Below, in pieces: positions 42,736 to 51,801 of a stretch of DNA of 64,000 nucleotides (positions are counted from its first letter, which is position 1; every line of letters begins with the position of its first letter). The translations under genes and the position numbers were made by a program. The stretch is taken from the NCBI GenBank assembly GCA_014655195.1, contig BNBH01000009.1, positions 142,431 to 206,430 on the forward strand, in the 5' to 3' direction. The stretch is from Streptomyces cellulosae (GTDB lineage: Bacteria; Actinomycetota; Actinomycetes; Streptomycetales; Streptomycetaceae). The notes under the pieces are model-generated. The model ran no database searches. It saw only the letters and a program-made list of their open reading frames with translations, and had not been told where the DNA came from.

Positions 42736-42828
42736 GCTGGTCGCGCAGTTCCCCGCGCCCCTGGAGGGCGCCCAGTCCGCGGGAGTCGTGCGGCTCGGGG
42801 CGGCACGGGTGGGCGTAGGCGGCACCCT
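42736..42828 (-). repeat. Dispersed modules A and B, reverse orientation
   Basis: GCTGGTCGCGCAGTTCCCCG begins an inverted module A copy (42736-42771). An inverted module B follows (42781-42828), containing GTCGTGCGGCTCGGGGCGGC then ACGGGTGGGCG. The order A then B in this orientation equals B then A on the other strand, matching the arrangement at 51891-52009. Confidence 0.7.
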
Positions 42829-42894
42829 GTCAGCGCCGGGCTGCGCGGTGCCCCCCGGTCCGCACCAGCGCCGACGCCCAGTAACAACCCCCGC

Positions 42895-43995
42895 TCAGGC
42901 CCAGGCCCGCTCCGCCGCCGACAACGCCGCCGGCAGGTCCACGGGCAGCCCCGCGTCCGTCAGGGCCGTCGCCAAAGCGGAAAGACACGCCCGCACCGTC
43001 CCCCGCGTCGCGTCCGGGCCGTAGTGGTTCACCCGGATCATCTCCCGCGCCAAAGCGCCGCCCCCCGCCGCGAGCGGCAGCTCAGGGTCCGCGGCCAGGG
43101 CGCGAGCCACCAGGTCCGACGCCGTCGTGCCGGAAGGCACCCGCACCGTCGTGGCGACCGGCGCCGCATCCCTCGCGTCACGCACGTACGGCGAGATCCC
43201 CCCGCCCAGCGCCACAACCCCCGCCCGCGTCGCCGCGGCAGCCGACGCGTGCCGGGCCATCACCGTCTCCAGCCCCTCCGCCTCGATCCGCTCCACGCAC
43301 GCCTCCAGCGCGAGCATCTCCAACTGCGCCGGCGCGTGCAGCAGCGTCTTGCGGCCGCCGTCGATCCACCGCTCCTTCCAGTCGAGGAGGGAGAGGTAGG
43401 ACCGGCGCGGCGCGTTCGGGTTGGCCGCCATACGGGCCCAGGCCCGCTCGCTCACCGACACCGCCGACACCCCGGCCGGCCCGCCCATCGCCTTCTGCGC
43501 CCCGATGACGCACAGGTCGACGCCCCAGGCGTCCGGCAGCACCGGCTCCGCGCCCACCGAGGCGACCGCGTCCAGGTAGAACAGCGCGCCGTGCTCCCGC
43601 ACCACCTCGCCGATCGCGGCGACCGGGTTGGTGTTGCCGGTGGCCGCCTCGGCGTGCACCAGCGACACGAAGTCGATCTCCGGGTGCTCCGCGAACGCGT
43701 CCCGCACCTGCTGGGCGGTCACCGCCGTGTGGAACGGCACCGTCAGGTCGATGACCGTGGCGCCGCAGTCCCGCAGCCAGTCGCCGAAGGTCTGCCCGTA
43801 GGGGCCGGTGATGACGTTCAGCGCGGTCGTCCCGGGCCCGGCCGCCGCGCGGATCGCGCCCTCCAGCGGCAGCAGCGCCTCGCCCTGGGTGATCAGGACG
43901 TCCTGCCCGGTGCCCAGCAGCCGCGCCACCCGGTCCTCGATCGAGGCGAAGCGCGCTGCGCTCAGCGGGGGCAGGTCCAGGAGGAGGTTCGTCAC
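42895..43995 (-). CDS. Class V aminotransferase (alanine-glyoxylate/purine-catabolism type)
   Basis: A 366-residue fold-type I PLP enzyme. Lys168 (IGAQKAMGGPAG) binds PLP, and LDAVASVGA carries the conserved Asp. LITQGEALLPLEGAIRAA and LNVITGPYGQTFGDW resemble serine/alanine-glyoxylate aminotransferases. Substrates are probably small amino acids with glyoxylate or pyruvate. GTG start at 43995. The gene appears monocistronic; divergent from the PLD-like gene across 169 bp. Confidence 0.85.
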   Translation of the reverse strand: MTNLLLDLPPLSAARFASIEDRVARLLGTGQDVLITQGEALLPLEGAIRAAAGPGTTALNVITGPYGQTFGDWLRDCGATVIDLTVPFHTAVTAQQVRDAFAEHPEIDFVSLVHAEAATGNTNPVAAIGEVVREHGALFYLDAVASVGAEPVLPDAWGVDLCVIGAQKAMGGPAGVSAVSVSERAWARMAANPNAPRRSYLSLLDWKERWIDGGRKTLLHAPAQLEMLALEACVERIEAEGLETVMARHASAAAATRAGVVALGGGISPYVRDARDAAPVATTVRVPSGTTASDLVARALAADPELPLAAGGGALAREMIRVNHYGPDATRGTVRACLSALATALTDAGLPVDLPAALSAAERAWA

Positions 43996-44164
43996 GGTGG
44001 TGCTCTTTCGCTCAGGATCGCGGTACGCGGTACGCGCCTGCGAGCCTAACCCGTCCCCGGGGACCGCCCGCAGGTTGTCCGAAGGCCCTCTGTGATCTTG
44101 CCCGTCGGACCACTACCGTGACGCCCCTGCTGGAGGACGACCCCCACATCTAGGAAGCGCTCAC

Positions 44165-46627
44165 GTGCGAAGACGAATACGGCTCGCCGGCTCACTCGCC
44201 GTACCCGCCCTGCTGGGCCTGAGCCTGCTGGCCCCCACCACCGCCCAGGCCGCGGACGTCACGTCCGGCGACCACAAGGCGGTGTTCAACTACACCAAGC
44301 CGGGCAGCACCACGCTGGACCACTCGATCCTCAACGACCTCGCCGGTCTGGTCGACCGGGCGGCGCCGGGCTCCACCGTGTACATGGGGATGTACTGGTT
44401 CGGGCTCGCCGAGCTGAAGGCGAAGATGCTCGAGGCGCAGGACCGCGGCGTCACCCTCCGCATGGTCGCGGAGAAGCGCAACGAGTCCATCAGCACGCCC
44501 TTCACCGCCGCCGAGCTGAAGAACGGCTCCACCTGGACGTGGTGCACGAACAGCTGCCTCGGCAACGGTCCCGACGACGTCAACGCCATCAGCCACGACA
44601 AGTACTTCGTCTTCACCGCCCTGGACGACGGGCGGAAGAACGTGGTCTGGCAGAGCTCGCAGAACATCGCCCTCTCCCAGTCCGGCGAGCTCAACAACGC
44701 GCTGGTGGTCGCCAACAACGCGCAGCTGGCCGCGCGGTACATCGCGCACTTCCAGGACCAGGTCAAGCACGCGGGCGACAGCCTGCACACCACGTACGAC
44801 CACACCACGAGTGACCCGGACGCCCCGGTGGAGGCGTTGTTCTTCCCGCGCGACACCGCCTCCGACGCCTCGCACTACGGCAACGCCGACATCGTCGCCT
44901 CGTTCATCGACGACGTCGACTGTGCCCGCGACGGCCGCATCCGGATCTCCGCGGCCGAGCTCGACGAGCGCAGCTCACGGCCCGCGATCCACACCGCGCT
45001 GGCGGCGAAGAAGGCGGCCGGCTGCGCCATCGAGATCAACGGCCGGGACCTGAGCGACCCCAACGGCGACGGCGACAACGCCGGGGTCAACGAGCTCACC
45101 GGCCTGGACATCCCCGTGTACGCCAACCGCCCCGGCGGCTGCCGCTACTCGACCATCACCTGCAACCGCGGCACCACCCACTCCAAGTACCTGCTCACCG
45201 AGTGGAAGAAGGCCGACGGCACCCAGGTCCGGCACGTCTTCACCGGCTCGCACAACTGGACCAAGGGCGCGCTCCAGCGCAACGACGAGACGCTGCTGAG
45301 GATCGACGACCCGGGGATCTACCAGGCGTACGTCGACAACTTCAACGCGGTGCGCCAGGGCACGTACGACATCGACTCCACCGTCTACGGCTCCACCGCC
45401 CAGCACTACTCGCGGGTCAACACCAAGGCCGAGGGCGACCAGCACTACAGCGCGGTCGCCTCCGGCGGCACCGCCTCCGCCACCTGGACCGCGGTGGTCT
45501 ACGAGGAGGGCGACCGCCACGACTCCTCGGACACCGAACTCGGCACCGACGTGTACATCCGCATGTACAAGGACGGCGTGCCGCTGTGGAACGAGAAGAA
45601 GCTCAGCACGAGCGGCACCAACGCGACCTGGTCCCACCAGAAGCCCGACGTGGGCGTCGACGCGAACGGCAACGCGGTCGTCGTGTGGACCGCCGACGAG
45701 GACGGCAACAAGTACGGTGACATCGCCGTGCGCAGGGTCGCCCCGGACGGGACCGTGACCACGCTGCCGCGTCCGCACGCCTCGGGCGACGGCGACCAGC
45801 TCCGCCCGACCGTCGCCGTCGCCCCGGACGGCTCCTACGCGGTGGCATGGGAGTCCACGGCCGACGGGTCCACCCTCAACCAGGTGTACGCCGCGAGCTG
45901 GTCCGGCACCGGCGCCCTGCGCTACCAGGACGTCCAGGTCAGCACGATCAACTCCGGCGCCGCCGGCTCCAACCGCCGCCCGGACGTGGCCGTGGACGAC
46001 GCCGGGCGGGCGACGGTCGTGTGGGAGGAGGACGCCGACGGCAACGGCGGGCTGAACATCGGCCTGGCCACGCTGAACACCTCGGGCGGCTTCGCGGTCG
46101 CCCGTAAGACCGCCAACTCGCTCACCGACGGCCGGCAGACCCGGCCCGCGGTCGCGGTGACCGGCGACGGCCGGATCGTCGCCGCGTGGGCGGACGAGTA
46201 CACCACCGGCAGCGGCACGGTGGTCCGCAGGCAGCGGGTGTACCACCGCACGTTCTCGGCCACCGGCGCCCCCGGCGGCGCCGAGACGCGCACCACGCCG
46301 GACTCGGCCGAGGTGCCGGGCGACCGCCCGATCGGCACCCAGGCCGACCCGGACGTCACCGTCTCCGACGCCGGCGACTTCGTGGTGGCGTGGAAGGAGG
46401 CCTTCGTCGACGGCCTCGACGACGTGTGGGCCCGTGGCTTCGACTTCGACGGCAGCACCACCGGACGTCTCCCGGCCCGGCGGATGAACGTCGTCTCGGG
46501 CGGCGGACAGGGCGGTCCCGCGGTCACCCTGGCGCCGGACGGCCGGCTGTCCCTGACGTACTCGGACGACTACGACGGGAACGAGTTCAACGAGATGCGG
46601 CTGCGGGACGCCTTCGCCAACAAGTAG
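44165..46627 (+). CDS. Secreted PLD-like protein with a C-terminal seven-repeat (propeller-like) domain
   Basis: An 820-residue secreted protein. The signal peptide ends near AQAAD (about 30). Residues 35-400 hold two phospholipase-D-type half sites: His144-x-Lys146 (SHDKYFVF) with SSQN near 165, and His339-x-Lys341 (THSKYLLTE) with GSHN (361-364). The usual HKD aspartate is replaced (Thr and Glu). From about 424 to the end, seven repeats of about 55 residues follow a pattern PxVAVxxDGxxVVxWexxxDG (e.g. RPTVAVAPDGSYAVAW, RPDVAVDDAGRATVVW), suggesting a seven-bladed beta-propeller. The substrate may be phospholipid or nucleic acid. GTG start at 44165 after AGGAAG; perfect terminator downstream. 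Confidence 0.88.
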   Translation: MRRRIRLAGSLAVPALLGLSLLAPTTAQAADVTSGDHKAVFNYTKPGSTTLDHSILNDLAGLVDRAAPGSTVYMGMYWFGLAELKAKMLEAQDRGVTLRMVAEKRNESISTPFTAAELKNGSTWTWCTNSCLGNGPDDVNAISHDKYFVFTALDDGRKNVVWQSSQNIALSQSGELNNALVVANNAQLAARYIAHFQDQVKHAGDSLHTTYDHTTSDPDAPVEALFFPRDTASDASHYGNADIVASFIDDVDCARDGRIRISAAELDERSSRPAIHTALAAKKAAGCAIEINGRDLSDPNGDGDNAGVNELTGLDIPVYANRPGGCRYSTITCNRGTTHSKYLLTEWKKADGTQVRHVFTGSHNWTKGALQRNDETLLRIDDPGIYQAYVDNFNAVRQGTYDIDSTVYGSTAQHYSRVNTKAEGDQHYSAVASGGTASATWTAVVYEEGDRHDSSDTELGTDVYIRMYKDGVPLWNEKKLSTSGTNATWSHQKPDVGVDANGNAVVVWTADEDGNKYGDIAVRRVAPDGTVTTLPRPHASGDGDQLRPTVAVAPDGSYAVAWESTADGSTLNQVYAASWSGTGALRYQDVQVSTINSGAAGSNRRPDVAVDDAGRATVVWEEDADGNGGLNIGLATLNTSGGFAVARKTANSLTDGRQTRPAVAVTGDGRIVAAWADEYTTGSGTVVRRQRVYHRTFSATGAPGGAETRTTPDSAEVPGDRPIGTQADPDVTVSDAGDFVVAWKEAFVDGLDDVWARGFDFDGSTTGRLPARRMNVVSGGGQGGPAVTLAPDGRLSLTYSDDYDGNEFNEMRLRDAFANK

Positions 46628-46653
46628 GCGCACGGCCCTCGCATCCCCCGCCG

Positions 46654-46694
46654 GCCGACGGCCCGGACCGCTCCCCGCGGTCCGGGCCGTCGGC
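46654..46694 (+). terminator. Strong terminator hairpin after the PLD-like gene
   Basis: GCCGACGGCCCGGACCGC (46654-46671) pairs perfectly over 18 bp with GCGGTCCGGGCCGTCGGC (46677-46694) around a 5-nt loop, 27 bp after the stop codon. Confidence 0.88.
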
Positions 46695-46757
46695 GTGGGG
46701 GGAGGGGCGGCCGCGGAGCGCGGGCGGAAGATCGGAGGCCGAACGGCGTAGTCCTCC

Positions 46758-46799
46758 TCCGATTGATGTGAGGTGCCCAAACGTTTCCTTATAATCGGA
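46758..46799 (+). promoter_or_regulatory. Promoter region of the amino-acid ABC operon
   Basis: TATAAT (46790-46795) is an exact -10 box, rare in such GC-rich DNA. The best -35-like TTGATG (46763-46768) is 21 bp away, longer than ideal. TCCGATT (46758-46764) and AATCGGA (46793-46799) form a 7-bp inverted repeat that brackets the promoter, a possible regulator site. The gene's AGGAGG ribosome site follows at 46818-46823. Confidence 0.5.
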
Positions 46800-46829
46800 A
46801 CTTCTCGTTTCGCTCACAGGAGGCCCCTC

Positions 46830-47678
46830 GTGAACACGCTTCCCGGCCGCAGGACCCGGGTCCTGGTTGCCACCACCGCGACGGCCGGGATGGTGCTCCT
46901 CGCCGCCTGCACGTCCACCGACGACGGGGGCGGCGGCTCCACGACCGCCGGCGGGGTCGAGCTCGTCAAGGCGGGGCAGCTCACCACCTGCACCCACCTG
47001 CCGTACCCGCCGTTCCAGTCGGAGATCGACGGTAAGGTGCAGGGCTTCGACGTCGCCCTGATCGACCTCGTCGCCGACGACCTCGGCGTGAAGCAGGAGA
47101 TCCTCGACACGCCGTTCGAGAACTTCAAGACCGGCGCCTTCCTCAACTCCGGCGAGTGCGACCTGGCCGCGGCCGGCATGACCATCACCGAGGAGCGGAA
47201 GAAGAACGTCGACTTCTCCGACCCGTACTTCAAGGCCACCCAGGCCGTCCTCGTCGCCAAGGACAGCGGCGTCGGCTCCCTCGCCGACGTGAAGGCGAAG
47301 AACGTCAAGCTGGGCGCCCAGGCGCAGACCACCGGCGAGGACTACGTCAAGGGCCAGGGCTACGACCCGGTCTCCTTCGAGTCCTCCGACGCCGTCCTCA
47401 ACGGCCTGCGCACCGGCCAGGTCAAGGCCGTCGTCATCGACTACCCCGTCGTCCAGGGCTGGCTGAAGGACAAGGCGAACGCCGACGCCTTCACCGTCGC
47501 CGAGCAGATCGACACCGGCGAGGAGTACGGCTTCACCGTGAAGAAGGGCAACACCGCCCTGCGCGAGGCCGTGAACAAGTCGCTCGCGGACGCCAAGGCC
47601 GACGGCACGTACAAGAAGCTGTACGAGCAGTGGATCGGCCCGTACGACGAGTCCGCCGCCTCGCCGGCCGCCTCCTGA
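46830..47678 (+). CDS. Polar amino-acid ABC transporter substrate-binding lipoprotein
   Basis: A 282-residue family-3 binding protein. The signal peptide ends in the lipobox LLAAC (Cys27). Mature features: YPPFQSEIDGKVQGFDVALIDLVADDLG, ECDLAAAGMTITEERKKNVDFSDPYF and IDTGEEYGFTVKKGN, typical of glutamate/glutamine/arginine-type or cystine-type binding proteins. GTG start at 46830 with a perfect AGGAGG 6 nt upstream. First gene of a three-gene importer operon; 4 bp before the permease. Confidence 0.94.
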   Translation: MNTLPGRRTRVLVATTATAGMVLLAACTSTDDGGGGSTTAGGVELVKAGQLTTCTHLPYPPFQSEIDGKVQGFDVALIDLVADDLGVKQEILDTPFENFKTGAFLNSGECDLAAAGMTITEERKKNVDFSDPYFKATQAVLVAKDSGVGSLADVKAKNVKLGAQAQTTGEDYVKGQGYDPVSFESSDAVLNGLRTGQVKAVVIDYPVVQGWLKDKANADAFTVAEQIDTGEEYGFTVKKGNTALREAVNKSLADAKADGTYKKLYEQWIGPYDESAASPAAS

Positions 47679-47682
47679 CCTC

Positions 47683-48516
47683 ATGGCCGACACGGAGAAG
47701 ACGCCCGTCCCCCGGCGGAAGGGCCTGACCCGGCGCCAGAAGCGGAGCATCTCGCGCGGCATCCAGTACGCCGTGTTCGTCGCGGCCGTGACCGCCTTCG
47801 GCGTCACGGCCGACTGGGGACGGCTGCAGAACCAGTTCGCGCAGGCCGAGATCGCCGAGCGGATGTTCCCCGAGGTCATCACGCTCGCGCTGAAGAACAC
47901 CGTCCTCTACACGGTGACCGGCTTCGGCGTCGGCCTCGCGCTCGGCATGGTCATCGCCCTGATGCGGCTGTCGTCCGTCGGCCCCTACCGCTGGCTGGCC
48001 GGCATCTACATCGAGATCTTCCGCGGCCTGCCCGCCCTGCTGATCTTCATCTTCATCGGCGTCGCCGTCCCGCTCGCCTTCCCCGGCACGGAGATCATCG
48101 GCGGCACGTACGGCAAGGTCGCCCTCGCGCTCGGCCTGGTGGCCGCCGCCTACATGGCGGAGACCATCCGGGCCGGCATCCAGGCCGTGCCCAAGGGGCA
48201 GATGGAGGCGGCCCGCTCGCTGGGCTTCTCACCCGGCCGCGCCATGGTGTCGATCATCATCCCGCAGGCCTTCCGGATCATCCTGCCGCCGCTCACCAAC
48301 GAACTGGTCCTGCTGTTCAAGGACTCTTCGCTGGTGCTGTTCCTCGGCGTCACCCTGGAGGAGCGCGAGCTGTCCAAGTACGGCCGCGACCTGGCCAGCC
48401 AGACCGCCAACTCCACGCCCATCCTGGTGGCCGGCCTGTGCTACCTGCTGATCACCATCCCGCTCGGCTTCGTCGTGCGCCGCATGGAGGCCAAGGCTCA
48501 GGAGGCCGTCAGATGA
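47683..48516 (+). CDS. Amino-acid ABC transporter permease (HisM/GlnP-type)
   Basis: A 277-residue permease. A basic cytosolic start ([12 protein letters not shown]), then five to six membrane segments, then the family loop [22 protein letters not shown] that contacts the ATPase. A single permease gene indicates a homodimeric channel. The stop overlaps the ATPase start (ATGA at 48513). Confidence 0.94.
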   Translation: MADTEKTPVPRRKGLTRRQKRSISRGIQYAVFVAAVTAFGVTADWGRLQNQFAQAEIAERMFPEVITLALKNTVLYTVTGFGVGLALGMVIALMRLSSVGPYRWLAGIYIEIFRGLPALLIFIFIGVAVPLAFPGTEIIGGTYGKVALALGLVAAAYMAETIRAGIQAVPKGQMEAARSLGFSPGRAMVSIIIPQAFRIILPPLTNELVLLFKDSSLVLFLGVTLEERELSKYGRDLASQTANSTPILVAGLCYLLITIPLGFVVRRMEAKAQEAVR

Positions 48517-49304
48517 GCCGCCCCGAGATCCGCGTCAGCGGACTGCACAAGTCGTTCGGCGACAACCATGTGCTGCGCGGCATCGACCTGGAGATCGGCC
48601 AGGGTGAGGTCGTCTGCGTCATCGGCCCGTCCGGCTCCGGCAAGTCCACGCTCCTGCGCTGCGTGAACCTCCTGGAGGAGCCCACCGAGGGCCAGGTCTT
48701 CGTCGGCGGCATCGAGCTGACCGACCCGGACGTCGACATCGACGCCGCACGCCGGCGTATCGGCATGGTGTTCCAGCAGTTCAACCTGTTCCCGCACCTG
48801 ACCGTCACCGAGAACCTCACGCTGCCGCAGCGCCGCGTGCTCAGGCGCGGCAAGGCGGAGGCCGCGAAGGTCGCCGCGCAGAACCTGGAGCGGGTCGGCC
48901 TCGCCGAGAAGGCGGACGCCTACCCGTCCTCCCTCTCCGGCGGCCAGCAGCAGCGCGTCGCCATCGCCCGGGCGCTCGCCATGGGCCCCGAGGTGATGCT
49001 GTTCGACGAGCCCACCTCGGCGCTCGACCCCGAACTGGTCGGCGACGTCCTCGCGGTGATGCGGATGCTCGCCGACGAGGGCATGACGATGATGGTCGTC
49101 ACCCACGAGATGACCTTCGCCCGCGAGGTCGCCGACCGGGTCGTCTTCATGGACGGCGGCGTGGTCGTCGAGGACGGCACCCCCGAGCGGGTCATCGGGG
49201 CCCCCCAGCACGAGCGCACCCGGCACTTCCTGTCCCGGCTCCTCGACCCGGCCATGGCGGAGGTCGAGGAGGAGACGTCGGACCAGGTGGGGAAGTCCGG
49301 CTAG
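48513..49304 (+). CDS. Amino-acid ABC transporter ATP-binding protein
   Basis: A 263-residue ABC ATPase of the GlnQ/HisP class. Walker [10 protein letters not shown] (about 38-46), Q-loop [14 protein letters not shown], signature LSGGQQQR, Walker [14 protein letters not shown] and switch histidine VVTHEM are intact. An acidic tail (EVEEETSD) follows. It powers the binding protein and permease encoded just upstream. A terminator follows at 49324. Confidence 0.95.
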   Translation: MSRPEIRVSGLHKSFGDNHVLRGIDLEIGQGEVVCVIGPSGSGKSTLLRCVNLLEEPTEGQVFVGGIELTDPDVDIDAARRRIGMVFQQFNLFPHLTVTENLTLPQRRVLRRGKAEAAKVAAQNLERVGLAEKADAYPSSLSGGQQQRVAIARALAMGPEVMLFDEPTSALDPELVGDVLAVMRMLADEGMTMMVVTHEMTFAREVADRVVFMDGGVVVEDGTPERVIGAPQHERTRHFLSRLLDPAMAEVEEETSDQVGKSG

Positions 49305-49323
49305 ACGCGCTGTACGGCAAGGG

Positions 49324-49368
49324 CCGCCCTCCCGGAGGCCCGCCCCGCAGGGCGCTCCGGGAGGGCGG
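49324..49368 (+). terminator. Terminator after the amino-acid ABC operon
   Basis: CCGCCCTCCCGGA (49324-49336) pairs perfectly with TCCGGGAGGGCGG (49356-49368), 20 bp after the ATPase stop. The remaining gap to 49589 shows no gene that can be supported. Confidence 0.8.
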
Positions 49369-49589
49369 ACCCCCGTGCGGCGGCAGCTCTCAGCCGCCGC
49401 ACGCGGCTCGCCGGGGTCATGGACGTCGTACAGGCGCATGTCGAGGAGGCCGACGCGGACCCGGGTCTCGAACATCGGATCGTCGAGTGAGCGGGCCGGC
49501 TCAAGGAAGAACGACCGTCCGTGACAGGAGGGCCGGTGGCGGCGGGAGCGCCCGGACGGGGCCGCGGGCGACGAACTATCGTGCGGGGC

Positions 49590-50681
49590 ATGAGCGATCA
49601 GGCGGTGCTGCACGTGAAGGGGCGGATCCTCGTCGGCCCGGACGAGGTCCGCGACGAGCTGTGGGTGGTCGACGGACGCATCTCCTACGACCGTCCCGCC
49701 CGCGCCCGTGACGTCCGGACCGTCGACGGCTGGGTGCTGCCCGGCCTGGTCGACGCCCACTGCCACGTGGGTCTCGACCGGCACGGCGCCGTCCCCGAGG
49801 ACGTCGCGGAGAAGCAGGCCCTCACCGACCGGGACGCGGGCGCGCTGCTGCTGCGCGACGCCGGATCGCCCTCCGACACCCGGTGGATCGACGACCGCGA
49901 GGACCTCCCGAAGATCATCCGGGCCGGGCGGCACATCGCCCGCACCCGCCGGTACATCCGCAACTACGCCTGGGAGGTCGAGCCCGACGACCTCGCCGCG
50001 TACGTCGCCCAGGAGGCCCGGCGTGGCGACGGCTGGGTGAAGCTGGTCGGCGACTGGATCGACCGCGACCTGGGCGACCTGTCGGCCTGCTGGCCGCGCG
50101 GCGCCGTGGAGGCGGCCATCGCCGAGGCACACCGGCTGGGCGCCCGCGTCACCGCCCACTGCTTCGCCGAGGACTCCCTGCGCGACCTCGTCGAGGCGGG
50201 CATCGACTGCGTCGAGCACGCCACCGGGCTCACCGACGACACCATCCCGCTGTTCGCCGAAAGGGGCGTCGCGATCGTCCCCACCCTGGTCAACATCGCC
50301 ACCTTCCCCGCGCTCGCGGACGGCGGCGAGAGCAAGTTCCCGCGCTGGTCCGCCCATATGCGCCGGCTCCACGAGCGCCGCTACGACACCGTGCGCTCCG
50401 CCTACGACGCCGGCATCCCCGTCTTCGTCGGCACCGACGCCGGCGGCACCCTCCCGCACGGGCTCGCCGCCGAGGAGGTGGCGGAACTGGCCAAGGCCGG
50501 ACTCCCGCCCGTCGAGGCGCTCGCCGCCGGCACCTGGAAGGCCAGGGCGTGGCTCGGCCGCCCCGGTCTGGAGGAGGGCGCCCCGGCCGATCTGGTGGTC
50601 CACGACGCCGACCCGCGCGCGGACCTGCGGGTGCTCACCGCTCCGCGCCGGGTGGTGCTCGACGGGCGCGTCGTCGCGTAG
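49590..50681 (+). CDS. Amidohydrolase (imidazolonepropionase/prolidase-like)
   Basis: A 363-residue metal-dependent hydrolase. The metal motif HCH in LVDAHCHVGLD (about 53-63), further ligands in WVKLVGDW (lysine that may be carboxylated), TAHCFAE, CVEHATGL and FVGTDAGGTLPHG give a complete amidohydrolase set. It resembles aryldialkylphosphatase/prolidase-like members; the substrate is unknown. The ATG at 49590 lies 7 nt after TATCGT, so the mRNA may be leaderless, although GGGG is also close. Monocistronic. Confidence 0.87.
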   Translation: MSDQAVLHVKGRILVGPDEVRDELWVVDGRISYDRPARARDVRTVDGWVLPGLVDAHCHVGLDRHGAVPEDVAEKQALTDRDAGALLLRDAGSPSDTRWIDDREDLPKIIRAGRHIARTRRYIRNYAWEVEPDDLAAYVAQEARRGDGWVKLVGDWIDRDLGDLSACWPRGAVEAAIAEAHRLGARVTAHCFAEDSLRDLVEAGIDCVEHATGLTDDTIPLFAERGVAIVPTLVNIATFPALADGGESKFPRWSAHMRRLHERRYDTVRSAYDAGIPVFVGTDAGGTLPHGLAAEEVAELAKAGLPPVEALAAGTWKARAWLGRPGLEEGAPADLVVHDADPRADLRVLTAPRRVVLDGRVVA

Positions 50682-50859
50682 GACGCGCCCACCGGTGGGG
50701 CCCCGGGGGGTGACGGTGGGGAACAGCCGTACCCCGAAAATCGAAAATGCTGTCCGATCTTCCCCGAAGGGGTGAAGAGTCGCCGGATCGCTGACGGGAC
50801 GGCGCGGGCGCGGACATTCTTTCCGGGTCCCAGCAACATCTCATGGGGGTCCCACCACC

Positions 50860-51801
50860 TTGTACACCATCAACTCCCGTACGTCTGCCCGCCGTTGGTC
50901 CACCGCCGCAGTCGCCTGTGCCATCGCTGCGGGACCCGTCGCCCTCGTCGGCGCCGCGCCGGCGTACGCCACCGAGGGCCACGGCCACGCGAGCGCCTCC
51001 GTGCTGCGCACCGACCTCGACGTGTCCCTCCTCAACAAGTCGGTGCAGGTCCCGCTCACCGTCTCCCTCAACGAGGTCGAGGCGCCGGAGAGCGCGCGGC
51101 AGACGGCCCTCACCGCCACGCTCGACGGCGTGAACCACGGCAAGCCGTTCAGCGTGCTGCGCGCCGAGGTGGCCGACGCGGTCGCCACCGTCGAGGGGGA
51201 CAGGGCGGAGGCGTCCACCACCCTCGCCGACGCCCGCCTGCACGTCCCCGGACTGCCGCTGCTGTCGCTCGTCGAACTGGAGGCGGTCAGCTCCAAGGCG
51301 GTCTGCGAGGTGGGCCGGACCCCGCACGCCTCGGTCACCCTGCCCGCCGCGGTCACCGTCCTCGGCAAGCGGGTCTCGCTGAGCGCGGGCGGCCCGACGC
51401 ACGTCGAGGTGCCGGGGGTGGGGTCGGTCCGCCTCGACCTGTCGGCGACCGAGACGACGACGTCGACGGCGGCGGCGACCGCGCTGAAGCTGGAGGTGTC
51501 CGTGAATCCGGCCAAGCTGAACGTGGCGGAGGTGGAGGGGCGGTTGACGCTGGCGGCGTCGAAGTGCGAGACGCCTGCGGCGGCTGCTGCTGAGGAGGCT
51601 CCGGAGGCCGCCGCCCCCGAGGCCCCCGGGTCACCCGAGAAGGCGGACCCCGCGGTCGAACCCCAGGGCGCCCGAGCGGAGACCAACCTCGCGGAAACCG
51701 GCGGGGACTCCGCGACGCCGTACGTGGCAGCGGGCGCGGTGGCGCTGCTGGCGGCGGGCGGGGGAGCGGTGCTGATGTCGCGGCGGGGGCGGAGGAACTG
51801 A
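50860..51801 (+). CDS. LAETG-motif cell-wall-anchored protein (SCO1860-type)
   Basis: A 313-residue exported protein. Signal peptide (about 1-37, RRWSTAAVACAIAAGPVALVGAAPAYA), then a beta-rich region with SLNEVEAPESAR and two conserved cysteines, an Ala/Pro/Glu-rich spacer (about 235-270) and a sortase signal LAETG (277-281) followed by a hydrophobic helix and RRGRRN. A class E-type sortase should attach it to peptidoglycan. The start is a rare TTG at 50860, with GGGGG 11 nt upstream; no in-frame ATG or GTG gives a complete signal peptide. Function unknown; the family label is from memory. Confidence 0.87.
   Translation: MYTINSRTSARRWSTAAVACAIAAGPVALVGAAPAYATEGHGHASASVLRTDLDVSLLNKSVQVPLTVSLNEVEAPESARQTALTATLDGVNHGKPFSVLRAEVADAVATVEGDRAEASTTLADARLHVPGLPLLSLVELEAVSSKAVCEVGRTPHASVTLPAAVTVLGKRVSLSAGGPTHVEVPGVGSVRLDLSATETTTSTAAATALKLEVSVNPAKLNVAEVEGRLTLAASKCETPAAAAAEEAPEAAAPEAPGSPEKADPAVEPQGARAETNLAETGGDSATPYVAAGAVALLAAGGGAVLMSRRGRRN

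Larger units (their letters stand above)
42233..42894. other. 662-bp spacer upstream of ectA
   Basis: Besides the ectA palindrome, the part from 42233 to 42600 is markedly less GC-rich than the rest of the window, as expected for a regulated promoter region. It holds a small hairpin (GGGATT at 42563-42568 with AATCCC at 42574-42579). From 42710 to 42830 it is dispersed-repeat DNA. Open frames crossing it (for example 42231-42575) begin over the promoter and have no family features, so no gene is called. A small RNA cannot be excluded. Confidence 0.55.

Noticed and set aside
46763..46795. Fully consensus promoter with TTGATG and TATAAT
   Set aside because: The 21-bp spacing is too long for a normal housekeeping promoter, so only the -10 box is claimed.
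49301..49591. Small minus-strand frame containing MFETRVRVGLLDMRLYDV
   Set aside because: The stretch looks protein-like for about 20 residues but runs on without a sensible stop into terminator and antisense sequence.
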